The notes: generated by a model from the letters alone, not told the origin. DNA of 64,000 nucleotides from CALMKX01 sp036274895 (GCA_036274895.1 DASUEU010000075.1:150102-214101), one strand, 5' to 3'. Positions 50,160 to 59,367 are shown, counted from the first letter of the stretch. Program-made: numbers and translations.

Positions 50160-53021
50160 ATGGCAGGCAGCCCGCAGAGGAAGCGCTCGAGACAGATCCT
50201 CGACCTGGCAGGGAGGGCCGCGGCCTTCGGCGCCGCGCTGGCGTTGGCGGTCGCAGGGGTCCAGGGCCCGCTAACCCTGGAGGAAGGGTCGCTGCGCGGC
50301 GATGCCCAGGCCCTGCGCGAGCGCCGTGCGGTGGTGGCCTACTTGCGCGCGGTGCCGGACCCCGACACCGCCGTCCGGGAAGCCGACATTCGCACCCACT
50401 CGGCCCGGGAGTGGTACCTGCTCTCCTACCCCACGGGGAGGATCCCCACCATGGCCTGGGACCGCGCCCGTGACTGGGTGAGGAGCCACGTGGCCGACGC
50501 CGAGTCCTGGGCCCCGGAACCCCGGCAGCTCACTTTGCGCGGTGACAAGGCCTTCGTGCCTCCCGGCACCAGCAGCTGGGTCTCTTACGGGCCCCGACCC
50601 CTGGACACCGTGGGCACCACCAACGACGCCTACCAGTGGGGCCGGACGGCGGGCCGGGTCGCGGCCAATGGCATCGCGGTGGACCCGGACTCCCCCAACG
50701 TCGCCTACGTGGCCTTCGCCGCGGGCGGCTTCTGGAAGACCACCAACCTCGGATCGGGCGTCGAGACCTGGACGCCGCTCTGGGATGACAAGGACTTCGT
50801 CACCCAGGCGGCCGGCGCGGTCGAGATCGATCCTACGGACGGAAACGTGCTCTACGTCGGGACCGGCGACGCCGTGGGCCGGGCCCAGTTCGGCGCCGGC
50901 ATCATGAAGACCTGCGACGCCGGTGCCCACTGGATGCAGCTGGGTGCGAGCGTGTTCACGCCGTTCTCTCCCACCCACCCGGCCGGCGGCAACCGCTGGG
51001 ACAACCAGAGCGTCAAGGTCATCGAGGTCGATCCCCAGCAGCCCTCGACGCTCCTGGTGGGCACGCGCGCTGACCTCTACCTCTCCCACGATGGCGGCAC
51101 GACCTGGGAGATCTGCCCCTTCGGCCCCGCCTACACGGACCCGTCCGTGACCGGCGGTCCGATCCGCTCGATCAACCGCATCAGCTCGATCGTCCTCGAC
51201 GACCGCGGCACCTCGACGGTGGCCTACGTGGCCGTGGGCTACATCGGTCGCGAGGCCAACGGCAACAACGGTGTCTATCGCTTCACCGTGCCCAGCTCGG
51301 GCTGCCCCGCCTGGCCGGCGGACTTCACCACCCTGCACGCCGGGCTGCCGCCGGGCACCGGCAACGGCGTGGCCAACAACGTGGGCGGTGCCTTGACCGG
51401 CCGCATCGAGCTGGCCCAAGGCATCGGGGCCGACGCTCAGCTCACCCTCTACGCCCAGGTCCACAACGTGGTCACCAACAGTGCCGAAGGCACCTACGTG
51501 CTGCGCCCCGATGGCGGCGCCACCGCCTGGACCAAGCTCGCCGGTAGCAGCGAGAACAATTACCGCAACTGCAACGGCAACAGCAGCTTCACCAACCAGG
51601 ACTGGTTCGACCTCTTCCTGGAGGTCGATCCCACCGACGACCGCACTCTCTACATCGGACACATCGATGCCTTCAAGGCGACGGTGAACGCCGGCTACGA
51701 CGCCATCACGCTGACCAACCTGACCTCGGCCTACGGCGTGCAATGCCCCGAGTACGGCGCCGTGCACCCGGACCAGCACGCCCTCACCTTCATCCCCGGC
51801 AGCGGCGGCGAGGCCTTCCTGCTGGGCAACGACGGCGGCCTGTACTCGAACGACGGCGCCGGAGCGCTGGCCGACTGGCGGCAGCTCAACGACGGCTTCA
51901 ACACCACTCTCTTCTACGCCGGGCAGCTCGGCGCCGACTTCGCCGGCGGCGGCATCGGCGGGGTGCAGTGGCTCTTCGGCGGCATGCAGGACAACGGCAC
52001 GGCCAGCTGGGACTCGACCACCCCGGACCTGACCGCCACCGCGCGCTCGATCGGCGGCGACGGCTTCTTCTCCGCGTTCGACCCGGTCGCGGGGAGCGAG
52101 ACCACCGGCTGGTGGCTGTCGGAGTACACCTTCGGCTCGGTGTACTGCTCGGACGATGAGGGCGCGGACGGTCCCTTCGCGGCCAACTGCAGCCCGCACC
52201 TGCTGGGCTCGGCCGATTTCAGCGCGCCGCTGATCCTGGACGCCCTGCACTGCTCGGCGACCCGGTGCTCGAACCTGCTCTTCGGGGAGGACTACGTGCA
52301 CGCTTCCGGGGCCTACGGCCAGACCAAGCCGCAGTGGGCCGCGGTCTCGGCGAACCTGACCCGCGGCGGGCCGGCAGCCTCGATCGTCATCCTGGCCGCC
52401 GCCCCGAGTCAGCCCACCGCGGCGGCGGCCGGCACCAACGACGGCAAGCTGTGGTGGTCTGAGACGGTGTTCACGGGCGCGGGCTGCACCCAGGCCGCCG
52501 CGAACACCGCCGCCTTCTCCTGCACGCCCAACCCGAGCGCGCTGTGGCGCGACGTCGACCCGACCAACTCGGTGCTGCCCAACCGGGCGATCCTCGGCCT
52601 GGCCTTCGACCCCAGCGACCACACCCGGCTCTACGCCGCGGTGGGCGGCTTCGACCCCAACACGCCGACCACCCCGGGGCACCTCTTCGAGCTGAAGTGG
52701 AACGGCACGGCCTGGACGCGCACCGACAAGACCGCCAACCTGCCCGACGTGCCGGCCTCGGCGGTGGCGGTCAACCCGCACAACAGGAAGCAGGTCTTCG
52801 TGGGGACGCACTTCGGCTTCTACTACACCGACGACATCGACGCCGCCACCGTCACCTGGGTGCGCTACCAGCACGGGCTGCCGAACACCATCATCCGCTA
52901 CTTGACCATCGACCGCGGTCCGGCCGCCGATCCCCTGCGCGGCACCACCCTCGCCGCCTTCACCTTCGGTCGCGGAGTCTGGGCCCTGAAGCTGCCGACG
53001 GGAGGGGGCGGGCTGCCCTAA
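50160..53021 (+). CDS. Secreted sialidase/GH74-like beta-propeller protein
   Basis: The 953-residue protein has an N-terminal export signal (AAAFGAALALAVAGVQGPL). It is built of repeats typical of sortilin, sialidase or GH74-like propellers: NGIAVDPDSPNVAYVAFAAG followed by GFWKTTN, VEIDPTDGNVLYVGTGDAVG, TLLVGTRADLYLSHDGGTTW and AVNPHNRKQVFVGTHFGFYY. The S-x-D-x-G-x-T-W Asp box is visible (SHDGGTTWE). Two seven-bladed propellers would fit the length. Catalytic acids of GH74 could not be assigned, so it may be a binding protein. GGAGGTGAGGC precedes the ATG. Its 3' end overlaps the convergent kelch-M23 gene by four bases. Confidence 0.85.
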   Translation: MAGSPQRKRSRQILDLAGRAAAFGAALALAVAGVQGPLTLEEGSLRGDAQALRERRAVVAYLRAVPDPDTAVREADIRTHSAREWYLLSYPTGRIPTMAWDRARDWVRSHVADAESWAPEPRQLTLRGDKAFVPPGTSSWVSYGPRPLDTVGTTNDAYQWGRTAGRVAANGIAVDPDSPNVAYVAFAAGGFWKTTNLGSGVETWTPLWDDKDFVTQAAGAVEIDPTDGNVLYVGTGDAVGRAQFGAGIMKTCDAGAHWMQLGASVFTPFSPTHPAGGNRWDNQSVKVIEVDPQQPSTLLVGTRADLYLSHDGGTTWEICPFGPAYTDPSVTGGPIRSINRISSIVLDDRGTSTVAYVAVGYIGREANGNNGVYRFTVPSSGCPAWPADFTTLHAGLPPGTGNGVANNVGGALTGRIELAQGIGADAQLTLYAQVHNVVTNSAEGTYVLRPDGGATAWTKLAGSSENNYRNCNGNSSFTNQDWFDLFLEVDPTDDRTLYIGHIDAFKATVNAGYDAITLTNLTSAYGVQCPEYGAVHPDQHALTFIPGSGGEAFLLGNDGGLYSNDGAGALADWRQLNDGFNTTLFYAGQLGADFAGGGIGGVQWLFGGMQDNGTASWDSTTPDLTATARSIGGDGFFSAFDPVAGSETTGWWLSEYTFGSVYCSDDEGADGPFAANCSPHLLGSADFSAPLILDALHCSATRCSNLLFGEDYVHASGAYGQTKPQWAAVSANLTRGGPAASIVILAAAPSQPTAAAAGTNDGKLWWSETVFTGAGCTQAAANTAAFSCTPNPSALWRDVDPTNSVLPNRAILGLAFDPSDHTRLYAAVGGFDPNTPTTPGHLFELKWNGTAWTRTDKTANLPDVPASAVAVNPHNRKQVFVGTHFGFYYTDDIDAATVTWVRYQHGLPNTIIRYLTIDRGPAADPLRGTTLAAFTFGRGVWALKLPTGGGGLP

Positions 53022-55039
53022 GGCACCGGCGGAGCGGGGACCACCACCGGCCAGCGGCCGAGGTCCCCGCTCTCGAAGCCGTCGAAGAAGAGCTGCCTCC
53101 ACAGGGAACCACCGGGCAGGCATGCCGCCGGGTCGACCGCCTCGACGGCCGCCGCACAACCGAAGGGGTCGACGATCTGCTGATCCGCGCTGCGCCGCAC
53201 CTCGAAGTGCAAGTGGGGAGCGGGTGGATCGATGCCCGTCGAGCCCACCTGGGCGATGCGCTGCCCGGCGGTCACGAAGACCGGCCCCCCCTCCGGCTGG
53301 CAGAGGGCTGGCACCGCTGTGCACTCGGAGCCCTCGATGGCGTGGAGGTACCAGGTCTCGAGGCCGTTGTCGTGGCGGATGCGCAGCTGGTTGTAGTTGC
53401 TGCCGCTGCCCGAGCAAGGGCTGTTGACGGGATCCGTGGCCGGGCGCTCCAGCCATCCGTCCGCCGCCGCCACGATCCCCACTCCCAGCGGATAGCCGAA
53501 GTCGTAGCCCGGGTGGCCATCGTAGTCGAGGTAGCTGGGGGCAGTGGTCGCCCCGCCTCCGCAAGTCCCGATGCCACCTCCGCCTGCTCCCAGGTAGTCG
53601 AAGGCCGCGAAGGCAAAAGCACTGCCGTCACAGCCGCGGCGGTAGCCCGGCGGGGCCGCGTTCTCGCCCCACTGCGCGTCGCCCAGCGAGCCCTCGAAGG
53701 CGAGCACCTGCCGGATGCCATCGTCGTCCGCACAGCGATCCGGCTCCGAGTTGCAGCTGGACCAGCAGGTATAGGGGAAGCGCCAGGTATCCGGCACGCC
53801 CGCTCTCGGCAGGTGGTGGTCGAGCACGGAGGTCACCGCCGCCACGGCCGGTCCCCCGGGCTCCGACTCGATGGGGAACCGGCTCAGAAACGCGCCGGGC
53901 GAGTAGGCCGGGTCATAGATCAAGGCTTGGGTGAGCACGCCCGTGCTGAAGTCGAAGCCGCCGGCCAGCAGCACCCGACCATCTGCCAGGCGCACGGCGG
54001 TGTGTCCGTTGGGCAGGGCGAGCCCCTGCCCCACTCGCTCCGCCTGGTCGGTGGCCGGGTCGTAGACGGCGCCCGCGAAGGCACCCAGCTCGTCCAGGCC
54101 GGAGATCAGGGCCTTCCCGTCCAGGAGCGGCGTGAGGCGCGGGCGGCCGCCGAGCAAGTAGGGCACGGTGGATGCCTGGAAGTCCTCACCCTGCGGATCG
54201 AAGAGCTCGGGGACGAAGGGCGGCTCTCCTCCTCCGCCGCCGATCAGCACCTTCCCGTTCGCCAGGAGCACGGCCTGGGGCAGGCGGGAGCGGGGATGTA
54301 CCAGGGAGGAGGTGAGCAGGGTGGCTCCCCCGCCGCAGGCGCTCAGGATCTCGGCGCTGAAACGCCGGAGGTTGTTCTCGTTGGTGTTGCAGCAACTGTA
54401 CTGGCCACCCACCACCAGCAGCCGGCCGTCGGCGAGCTTGGCCACTGCGTGGTCCCGGCGCGAGCGCACCAGGTCGGCGATGTGAGTGAATGTCTCTGTG
54501 ACGGGATCGAAGCGATCGACGCGGGAGGTCGCCGTGCCGAAGTTGCCTTCCGCCGTGCCGCCGATCACCAGCCAGTCCCCGCTGCAGCCCGGCACCACAG
54601 CCGGCTCGTCACCGCGGGCCACGCTCATCGACCCGATCAGCTCGAAGGTCCCGGTGTCCGGGTCGTAGATCTCGGCCGTGGCGGTCGCCTGGACGAAGCT
54701 CGTCCGCCAACCGCCGACGATCAGCACTCGCCCGTCCGCGAGCCGCACGGCGCTGTGCCCCCAGCGCGGGTGGTGCATCGAACCGGTCGGCTCGAAGGTC
54801 CCGCGCTCGGGGTCGAAGATCTCGGCGGTCGCCTGCTGATCGGTGTTCTGCATGCGGAAGCCGCCGGCGATCAACACTCGGCCATCGGCGAGCAGGGTGG
54901 CGGTGTGGATGGACCGCGGGCTGGTCATGTTGCCGGTGCGGTAGAAGTCGCCGGCGCTCACGGGCAGGCTCAGCACCAGGCTCAGCGCCACCGCAACCCC
55001 ACAAAGCCGGCTGGTCGTTCCCCTCTGTCTTCGTGTCAT
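53018..55039 (-). CDS. Secreted kelch-propeller/M23 peptidase fusion
   Basis: The 673-residue protein has a signal peptide (GVAVALSLVLSLPVSA). About 350 residues of kelch-type repeats follow, with the DGRVLIAGG signature repeated (HTATLLADGRVLIAGGF, HSAVRLADGRVLIVGGW, HAVAKLADGRLLVVGGQ). The C-terminal LytM/M23 metallopeptidase domain has zinc ligands in YDGHPGYDFGYP and PHLHFEVRRSAD. M23 enzymes cut peptidoglycan cross-bridges or other glycine-rich peptides. It ends FFDGFESGDLGRWPVVVPAP, the same C-terminal motif as the FG-GAP protein. GGAGGAG precedes ATG 55039. Kelch plus M23 in one chain is uncommon in my experience. Confidence 0.88.
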   Translation of the reverse strand: MTRRQRGTTSRLCGVAVALSLVLSLPVSAGDFYRTGNMTSPRSIHTATLLADGRVLIAGGFRMQNTDQQATAEIFDPERGTFEPTGSMHHPRWGHSAVRLADGRVLIVGGWRTSFVQATATAEIYDPDTGTFELIGSMSVARGDEPAVVPGCSGDWLVIGGTAEGNFGTATSRVDRFDPVTETFTHIADLVRSRRDHAVAKLADGRLLVVGGQYSCCNTNENNLRRFSAEILSACGGGATLLTSSLVHPRSRLPQAVLLANGKVLIGGGGGEPPFVPELFDPQGEDFQASTVPYLLGGRPRLTPLLDGKALISGLDELGAFAGAVYDPATDQAERVGQGLALPNGHTAVRLADGRVLLAGGFDFSTGVLTQALIYDPAYSPGAFLSRFPIESEPGGPAVAAVTSVLDHHLPRAGVPDTWRFPYTCWSSCNSEPDRCADDDGIRQVLAFEGSLGDAQWGENAAPPGYRRGCDGSAFAFAAFDYLGAGGGGIGTCGGGATTAPSYLDYDGHPGYDFGYPLGVGIVAAADGWLERPATDPVNSPCSGSGSNYNQLRIRHDNGLETWYLHAIEGSECTAVPALCQPEGGPVFVTAGQRIAQVGSTGIDPPAPHLHFEVRRSADQQIVDPFGCAAAVEAVDPAACLPGGSLWRQLFFDGFESGDLGRWPVVVPAPPVP

Positions 55040-55131
55040 CGTCTGCTCCTCCTCAGACGATCTAGACACCAACGCGGCGGAAAAGTTCGCTGGGGCGAAG
55101 GCTCATCAGCATGGGCTACGATGCGGCCAAG

Positions 55132-55872
55132 ATGCCGCTGAAGCTCAACCAGCTGCCTCTCCTCCTGGCTGCGGTCGCCCTCCTTCTCCTACTCGGCTCG
55201 GCCCTCGGGATCCGCCTCGGCGCCTGGTCCTATCGCACCGGCTTTCTGGGCTTTCGCTATGCGTTCTTCCTCGGCCTCGGGGCCGTGGTGCTGGCCCTGG
55301 TCTTCTTCGCCGTCCCGGCGCTGCGAGGGGGCTCGGTGTGGCGGCTGGTCGGCACCGTCGCCCTGGGGTTGGGGGCCGCCACGGTCCCCCTGCTCATGGC
55401 GCAGGTCGGGCGCATGGTGCCGGCGATCCACGACATCTCGACCGACCTCGACCATCCGCCTGTCTTCGTCGATGTCCTGGCCCGCCGTCTCGACGCGAGC
55501 AACTCCGCCGAGCACGGCGGAGCGGAGGTCGCCGCCGCCCAGCGCCGGGCCTATCCGGACGTCCTCCCCCTCGAGCTACCCTTCGCTCCCGAGACCGCCC
55601 ACGCCCGGGCACTCGAGGCCGCCCGGGCCATGGGCTGGGAGCTCGTGGCCAGCTCCCCTTCCGACGGTCGCATCGAGGCCACGGCGACCACGCCCCTGCT
55701 CGGCTTCAAGGACGACGTGGTCATCCGCATCACCCCGACCGCCACCGGCAGCCGCATCGACGTGCGCTCGGCCTCCCGCGTGGGCAGAAGCGACCTCGGC
55801 ACCAACGCCCGGCGCATCCGCATCTACCTGTGCCGGCTGGTCACTGCGTCGCCTGGCCGAGCAGGAAGCTGA
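55132..55872 (+). CDS. DUF1499 membrane protein
   Basis: The 246-residue protein has three hydrophobic segments (PLLLAAVALLLLLGSALG, FLGLGAVVLALVFFAVPAL, LVGTVALGLGAATVPLLMA). A C-terminal DUF1499 domain follows: IHDISTDLDHPPVFVDVLAR, EAARAMGWELVASSPSDGRI and GFKDDVVIRITPTATGSRID, then the typical RSASRVGRSDLGTNARRI. Function of the family is unknown. The start could also be ATG 55111, seven codons upstream; neither has a clear ribosome site. Its last 32 bases overlap the convergent haem lipoprotein gene. Confidence 0.85.
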   Translation: MPLKLNQLPLLLAAVALLLLLGSALGIRLGAWSYRTGFLGFRYAFFLGLGAVVLALVFFAVPALRGGSVWRLVGTVALGLGAATVPLLMAQVGRMVPAIHDISTDLDHPPVFVDVLARRLDASNSAEHGGAEVAAAQRRAYPDVLPLELPFAPETAHARALEAARAMGWELVASSPSDGRIEATATTPLLGFKDDVVIRITPTATGSRIDVRSASRVGRSDLGTNARRIRIYLCRLVTASPGRAGS

Positions 55873-57190
55873 AGTCGGCCGGCGTGCCGACCGCTGTCCT
55901 CGCGTACTGCTTGTGACAGCCCATGCAGCTGGAGTTGGGCTGGACGTAGGTCTCGAGCACGGTGTTGGCGAGCGGCGTCGGGGCGCCCTCCATCGCCGTT
56001 TCGAACGCCCACTGGACGCTCACCAGCTCGTAGTGCTGGAAGACCGAGCCCGCGTCGCGCAGCAGACCCTGGTAGTACTTGCTGAGCTCCGGGGCGTAGC
56101 TGTCGGCCTGGGCGATCGGCGTCGTGCGCACCACCTGCACCGGAGCGTTGAGGGGCCGGCCGTTGTCGTCGAGCTCCTTGTAGGGCTGGGCGGCGGTCTG
56201 GACGTTCGGCTTGCAGTCCTCGCAGCTCGGGTTGTAGGACGACTTGGTGGTGTTGTCGACGTGCTCGAAGGTGGCCCAGAACCAGGTCGGCTCGCTCTCC
56301 GTCTTGTGCAGGACGTGGAGGCCGACCAGGCCCAGGGTGACGGGGTTCCTGCCCGGGCTGGGCGTCCCGGCATCGTCGTTGTAGACGATGCCCTCCGTCG
56401 TGTAGAACTTCCCGCTCGCCTTCTCTTCGTCCGACAGCACCTTCCACGCCGACTTCACCTCCATGGCGCCGGTCGGGCCGCAGGGCACGGCACCGCAGCG
56501 GCTCGGGTGGTCGCTGGCGCCCTGGGGGAAGTTGATGACGTGGCTTCGCTGGCCGGCCTTGTTCCACAGCCCGTTGGCCAGCAGGTAGTTGTGCTCGTCC
56601 TGGTTGATCCGCACCTCGTAGCGCACGAAGCGGCGGTTCTGGTCGGTGAGCACACCGCCCACCGCTTCCTCGATCCCTTCGAGGCCCGCGAGCAGCGAGT
56701 GGGGTGCCTTGTGATGCTGGCGGAAGGGCCGCGGGCCGCCGAGCGAGGCGCGCAGCGAGTCCGAGCACCAGGCCTTGGGTTGGCCGGAGGCCACGAAGAC
56801 GTCGCTGTCGAGCGCGTAGGTCTCCCACACCCGGGGACCCGGCGCGTTGATCGGCAGAGCAGTGTTCGCGGCGCAGGTGGCCGGATCCGCCGGCCAGTTG
56901 ATGGCGACGAAGGCGTTCCAGGCGTAGACGTCGACGTCGGACTGGAAGGACCGGTAGCGCGGGCAGGCGTCGGCCGGCACGGTCGTGCTCGCCGAGGTGA
57001 TGGCCGTGGCGCAGACCGAGCCCGGGCAGGTCGATGCCGGGTTGCACGCCGAGGGCAGGGCGGAGGCCGTCACCGGTGGCGCCGCGGCTGGAGCCGCCGC
57101 GGGCTCGGGCCGATCGCAGGCGGAGAGGGCGAAGGTCAGCGCCACGGCGCACAGGGTGAGGCGGGCGGCAGAACGCGGGATGGCGGGCAT
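55841..57190 (-). CDS. Mono-haem c-type lipoprotein, unknown function
   Basis: The 449-residue protein has a lipoprotein signal (LTLCAVALTFALSAC) and an Ala/Pro-rich tether. The large domain contains VYAWNAFVAINWPADPATC, HNYLLANGLWNKAGQRSHVI and TWFWATFEHVDNTTKSSYNP. Near the C-terminus SSCMGCHKQYA is a CxxCH site for one covalently bound haem c. Several more Cys (for example CEDCKP) may form disulfides. I do not know a characterised member. It may be an outer-surface redox protein or an oxidoreductase subunit. GGAGGAG precedes ATG 57190. Confidence 0.82.
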   Translation of the reverse strand: MPAIPRSAARLTLCAVALTFALSACDRPEPAAAPAAAPPVTASALPSACNPASTCPGSVCATAITSASTTVPADACPRYRSFQSDVDVYAWNAFVAINWPADPATCAANTALPINAPGPRVWETYALDSDVFVASGQPKAWCSDSLRASLGGPRPFRQHHKAPHSLLAGLEGIEEAVGGVLTDQNRRFVRYEVRINQDEHNYLLANGLWNKAGQRSHVINFPQGASDHPSRCGAVPCGPTGAMEVKSAWKVLSDEEKASGKFYTTEGIVYNDDAGTPSPGRNPVTLGLVGLHVLHKTESEPTWFWATFEHVDNTTKSSYNPSCEDCKPNVQTAAQPYKELDDNGRPLNAPVQVVRTTPIAQADSYAPELSKYYQGLLRDAGSVFQHYELVSVQWAFETAMEGAPTPLANTVLETYVQPNSSCMGCHKQYARTAVGTPADFSFLLGQATQ

Positions 57191-57364
57191 GGGTCTCCTC
57201 CTTTTCGAGGGAATCGAGCGGTTCTGCCTGCTTCCTCGTAATCGCTCGCTGGGGAGGATCATGGTGGCCCCACCCGCCGGTGTGAGCCCCTGCCCGCCGG
57301 GAGGGCGCCGCGGGAGTCGGATCCTGGCACCCTGCTCACGGATTCCATCAGCAGGAGGCGAACC

Positions 57365-58348
57365 ATGGGCAACTGCGTTCGAAACCACCGTAGGTGGCTC
57401 GGGGGCCTGGCGCTCGCAACGGCCGGGATGACCGGCGCCTGCACCCAGGTCCACTGGATCTCGGTTCCGCCCACGATGCCTTACCGAGAACCACCGGTCG
57501 CCGTGGCCGGCCCCAGGGTCGTCGAAAGTGCCGTTTCCTTCGCGGAGGTCGTTGACCGGCTGGGGGTTGAGCGAGACGCCGTCCAGAAGGCCCGGCTCGG
57601 GAGGCTCGTCGCCCAGCAAGTGCATTACTACGCTCGGATCCAGGATCGACCGAGCTACGAGCTGGCCCAGGCGACCCTCGCCCGCAGCTACGACCCCAAG
57701 AACCTAAGGGCGTTCGAAGAGGCCCTGAAGGACAACCTCACCAGCGACCTGGATCTGCTCGTGGAGCTCGCCCGGATCGATCAGCTGCTGGGCTCCGGTG
57801 GTCGAACCGGGCACGCAGCACAGTCATCATCCGACGATGGTTCGAACTGGCTGTCGGACCTCGTGGCCAACTTGATCGGCCTGCTCGACGACATCGACCA
57901 GGGCTTGAGCTGGGGGGTCGGCCAGGCGATCGAAGACCTCGACGACAAGTCCCGCGGACCCGCGGACTCCGACCGCGACGGGGACAAGATCGCGGATTCC
58001 TCCGACTATGACAACGACGGCGATGGCTACAGCGACCAGGCAGAAGCCCGCGCCGGCACGGACAAGAACGACCCGAACGATCATCCCGACGACGAGAAGG
58101 ACGTGAAGAACAACCACCGTCCGGAATTCGTCCAGGGCCCGGGCTGCTGGCACTACACCTGCCTGGCGGACATCATGGACGCCGACTACCGCGTGAACGC
58201 CCGCATCCAGGAGCTCCTCGGCCGGGCCGTCACGCGGGCGTACGGCACCGAGGCAATGGCGCGGCAGCTGGCCCGGGACCTGGTGCTCCAACAGGGAGAG
58301 GTAACACTCCTCCACCGCTTGGAATCGGGCCACGAGGAGCCGAACTAG
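57365..58348 (+). CDS. Lipoprotein with thrombospondin type-3-like calcium repeats
   Basis: The 327-residue protein has a lipobox TGAC (Cys near residue 26). A helical region (residues 55-190) includes FAEVVDRLGVERDAVQKARL. An Asp-rich calcium-binding segment follows near residues 198-240: DSDRDGDKIADSSDYDNDGD, then GYSDQAEARAGTDKNDPND, which matches TSP3-type repeats. A Cys-containing helical end follows (GCWHYTCLADIMDADYRVNA). Such calcium segments usually act as stiff spacers on the cell surface. CAGGAGG precedes the ATG. The family of the helical part is unknown to me. Confidence 0.8.
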   Translation: MGNCVRNHRRWLGGLALATAGMTGACTQVHWISVPPTMPYREPPVAVAGPRVVESAVSFAEVVDRLGVERDAVQKARLGRLVAQQVHYYARIQDRPSYELAQATLARSYDPKNLRAFEEALKDNLTSDLDLLVELARIDQLLGSGGRTGHAAQSSSDDGSNWLSDLVANLIGLLDDIDQGLSWGVGQAIEDLDDKSRGPADSDRDGDKIADSSDYDNDGDGYSDQAEARAGTDKNDPNDHPDDEKDVKNNHRPEFVQGPGCWHYTCLADIMDADYRVNARIQELLGRAVTRAYGTEAMARQLARDLVLQQGEVTLLHRLESGHEEPN

Positions 58349-58407
58349 ACCGGGTCTCGGCCCGGGAACTGGCGGACCTCCGCGCGGTTCCCTGAGGCTC
58401 CACGGCC

Positions 58408-58905
58408 ATGCAGCAGCTCCTCGGCGCCCTGCTCTCGCTCGGGCTGGCAGTCCTGATCCTGGCCTGGTAACGCTACTGGGCTCGGTGGGTCTCCTGGGAT
58501 CTCGCGGACTGGGATCAGGAGAGCCCGAGCGACTGGCGAGAAGCGAACGTGGCCGCGGACCTGCGCGCCCTCTTCGCCCTCGAGCGGCGGCGCCAGCACG
58601 TCCTCTTCGGCTATCAGCTGTGGCTGAAGTGCCTCCACACTTCGAGCATCGTCCAGCTCGTCGTCACGGGGTCCGTCTCCGGCATCGTGATCGAGCTCGT
58701 CCTCGACGCCGTCGAGCGGGCCGGTTCGTGGCGCGGCATGAGCGCCGAGGCTCTCCTCGGGCTCGTGCTCCTGGTCGCTCCCGTCGTCGCCGGCACCGTG
58801 CACTTCGTCACCGCGCTCCGCCGCACGGGCCAGCGCTTCAAGGCCGCCGTCCGGCGCCTCGACGGCGAGATCGCCGAGCAGCGCCGGCGCGTGGCGGAGG
58901 CATGA
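58408..58905 (+). pseudogene. Membrane/helical protein gene interrupted by TAA codon
   Basis: An ATG at 58408 opens a 20-residue hydrophobic segment, MQQLLGALLSLGLAVLILAW, which ends at TAA (58468-58470). Without any change of frame the sequence continues RYWARWVSWDLADWDQESPS, then AADLRALFALERRRQHVLFG, up to TGA at 58905. A GTG at 58549 could restart translation and give 118 residues with two membrane segments (SSIVQLVVTGSVSGIVIELV; ALLGLVLLVAPVVAGTVHFV). A single-base change of TAA to TAC or TAT would give one 165-residue membrane protein. I read this as a recent nonsense mutation or a sequencing error; recoding is less likely. Confidence 0.6.
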
Positions 58906-58941
58906 CACCGGATCAGCAGCGGCTCTCACCTCTCGCCACCC

Positions 58942-59367
58942 CTATGACCGAGCCCGCCCCCCTCGCCGGATCACCGTGTCGAGGGTGACCGATTCGTAGG
59001 TGCAGCGCACCAGCTCGTCGACCTCGTCGAAGAGCTGCCGCAGGCCGCAGTCGGCCGGGCGTGGGCAGGAGCCCTCCAGGCCTTCCGTGAGCAGGCACTG
59101 CCCTTCGGGACGGGGCGGCTCGAAGACCCGGACGACGTCGAGGATGGTGATCTTGGTGCGCGGCCGCGCCAGGCGGTAGCCACCCCCGATGCCCCGGGTG
59201 CCCAGGGCGATGCCGGCGCGGACGAGCTGCTGGAAGACCTTGGCCAGCGCGCTCTCGGGCAGACGGTAGCGGCCGGCCACGTCGGCCACCGTGATCGGCG
59301 CCTCTCCCGCCATCGCCATCTCGACGGCGGCGTAGAGGGCGTAGCGGGTGGACTTGGCGAGCTTCAT
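58942..59367 (-). CDS. badM: Rrf2-family Fe-S-type transcriptional regulator (BadM-like)
   Basis: The 141-residue protein has the Rrf2 winged helix (KLAKSTRYALYAAVEMAMAG, DVAGRYRLPESALAKVFQQL, GTRGIGGGYRLARP). Cys91, Cys101 and Cys107 (GQCLLTEGLEGSCPRPADCG) occupy the cluster-binding loop used by IscR and NsrR. It is the last gene of the benzoyl-CoA reductase operon, overlapping the acetyltransferase by four bases (ATGA). In Rhodopseudomonas palustris the Rrf2 protein BadM represses the benzoyl-CoA reductase genes, so control of this operon, perhaps by oxygen or redox state through an Fe-S cluster, is a reasonable inference. The symbol is by synteny and family. Confidence 0.85.
   Translation of the reverse strand: MKLAKSTRYALYAAVEMAMAGEAPITVADVAGRYRLPESALAKVFQQLVRAGIALGTRGIGGGYRLARPRTKITILDVVRVFEPPRPEGQCLLTEGLEGSCPRPADCGLRQLFDEVDELVRCTYESVTLDTVIRRGGRARS

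Noticed and set aside
50271..53564. Minus-strand open frame of 1097 codons opposite the propeller gene
   Set aside because: It runs across two real genes in antisense and has Gly/Arg/Val-biased sequence only.
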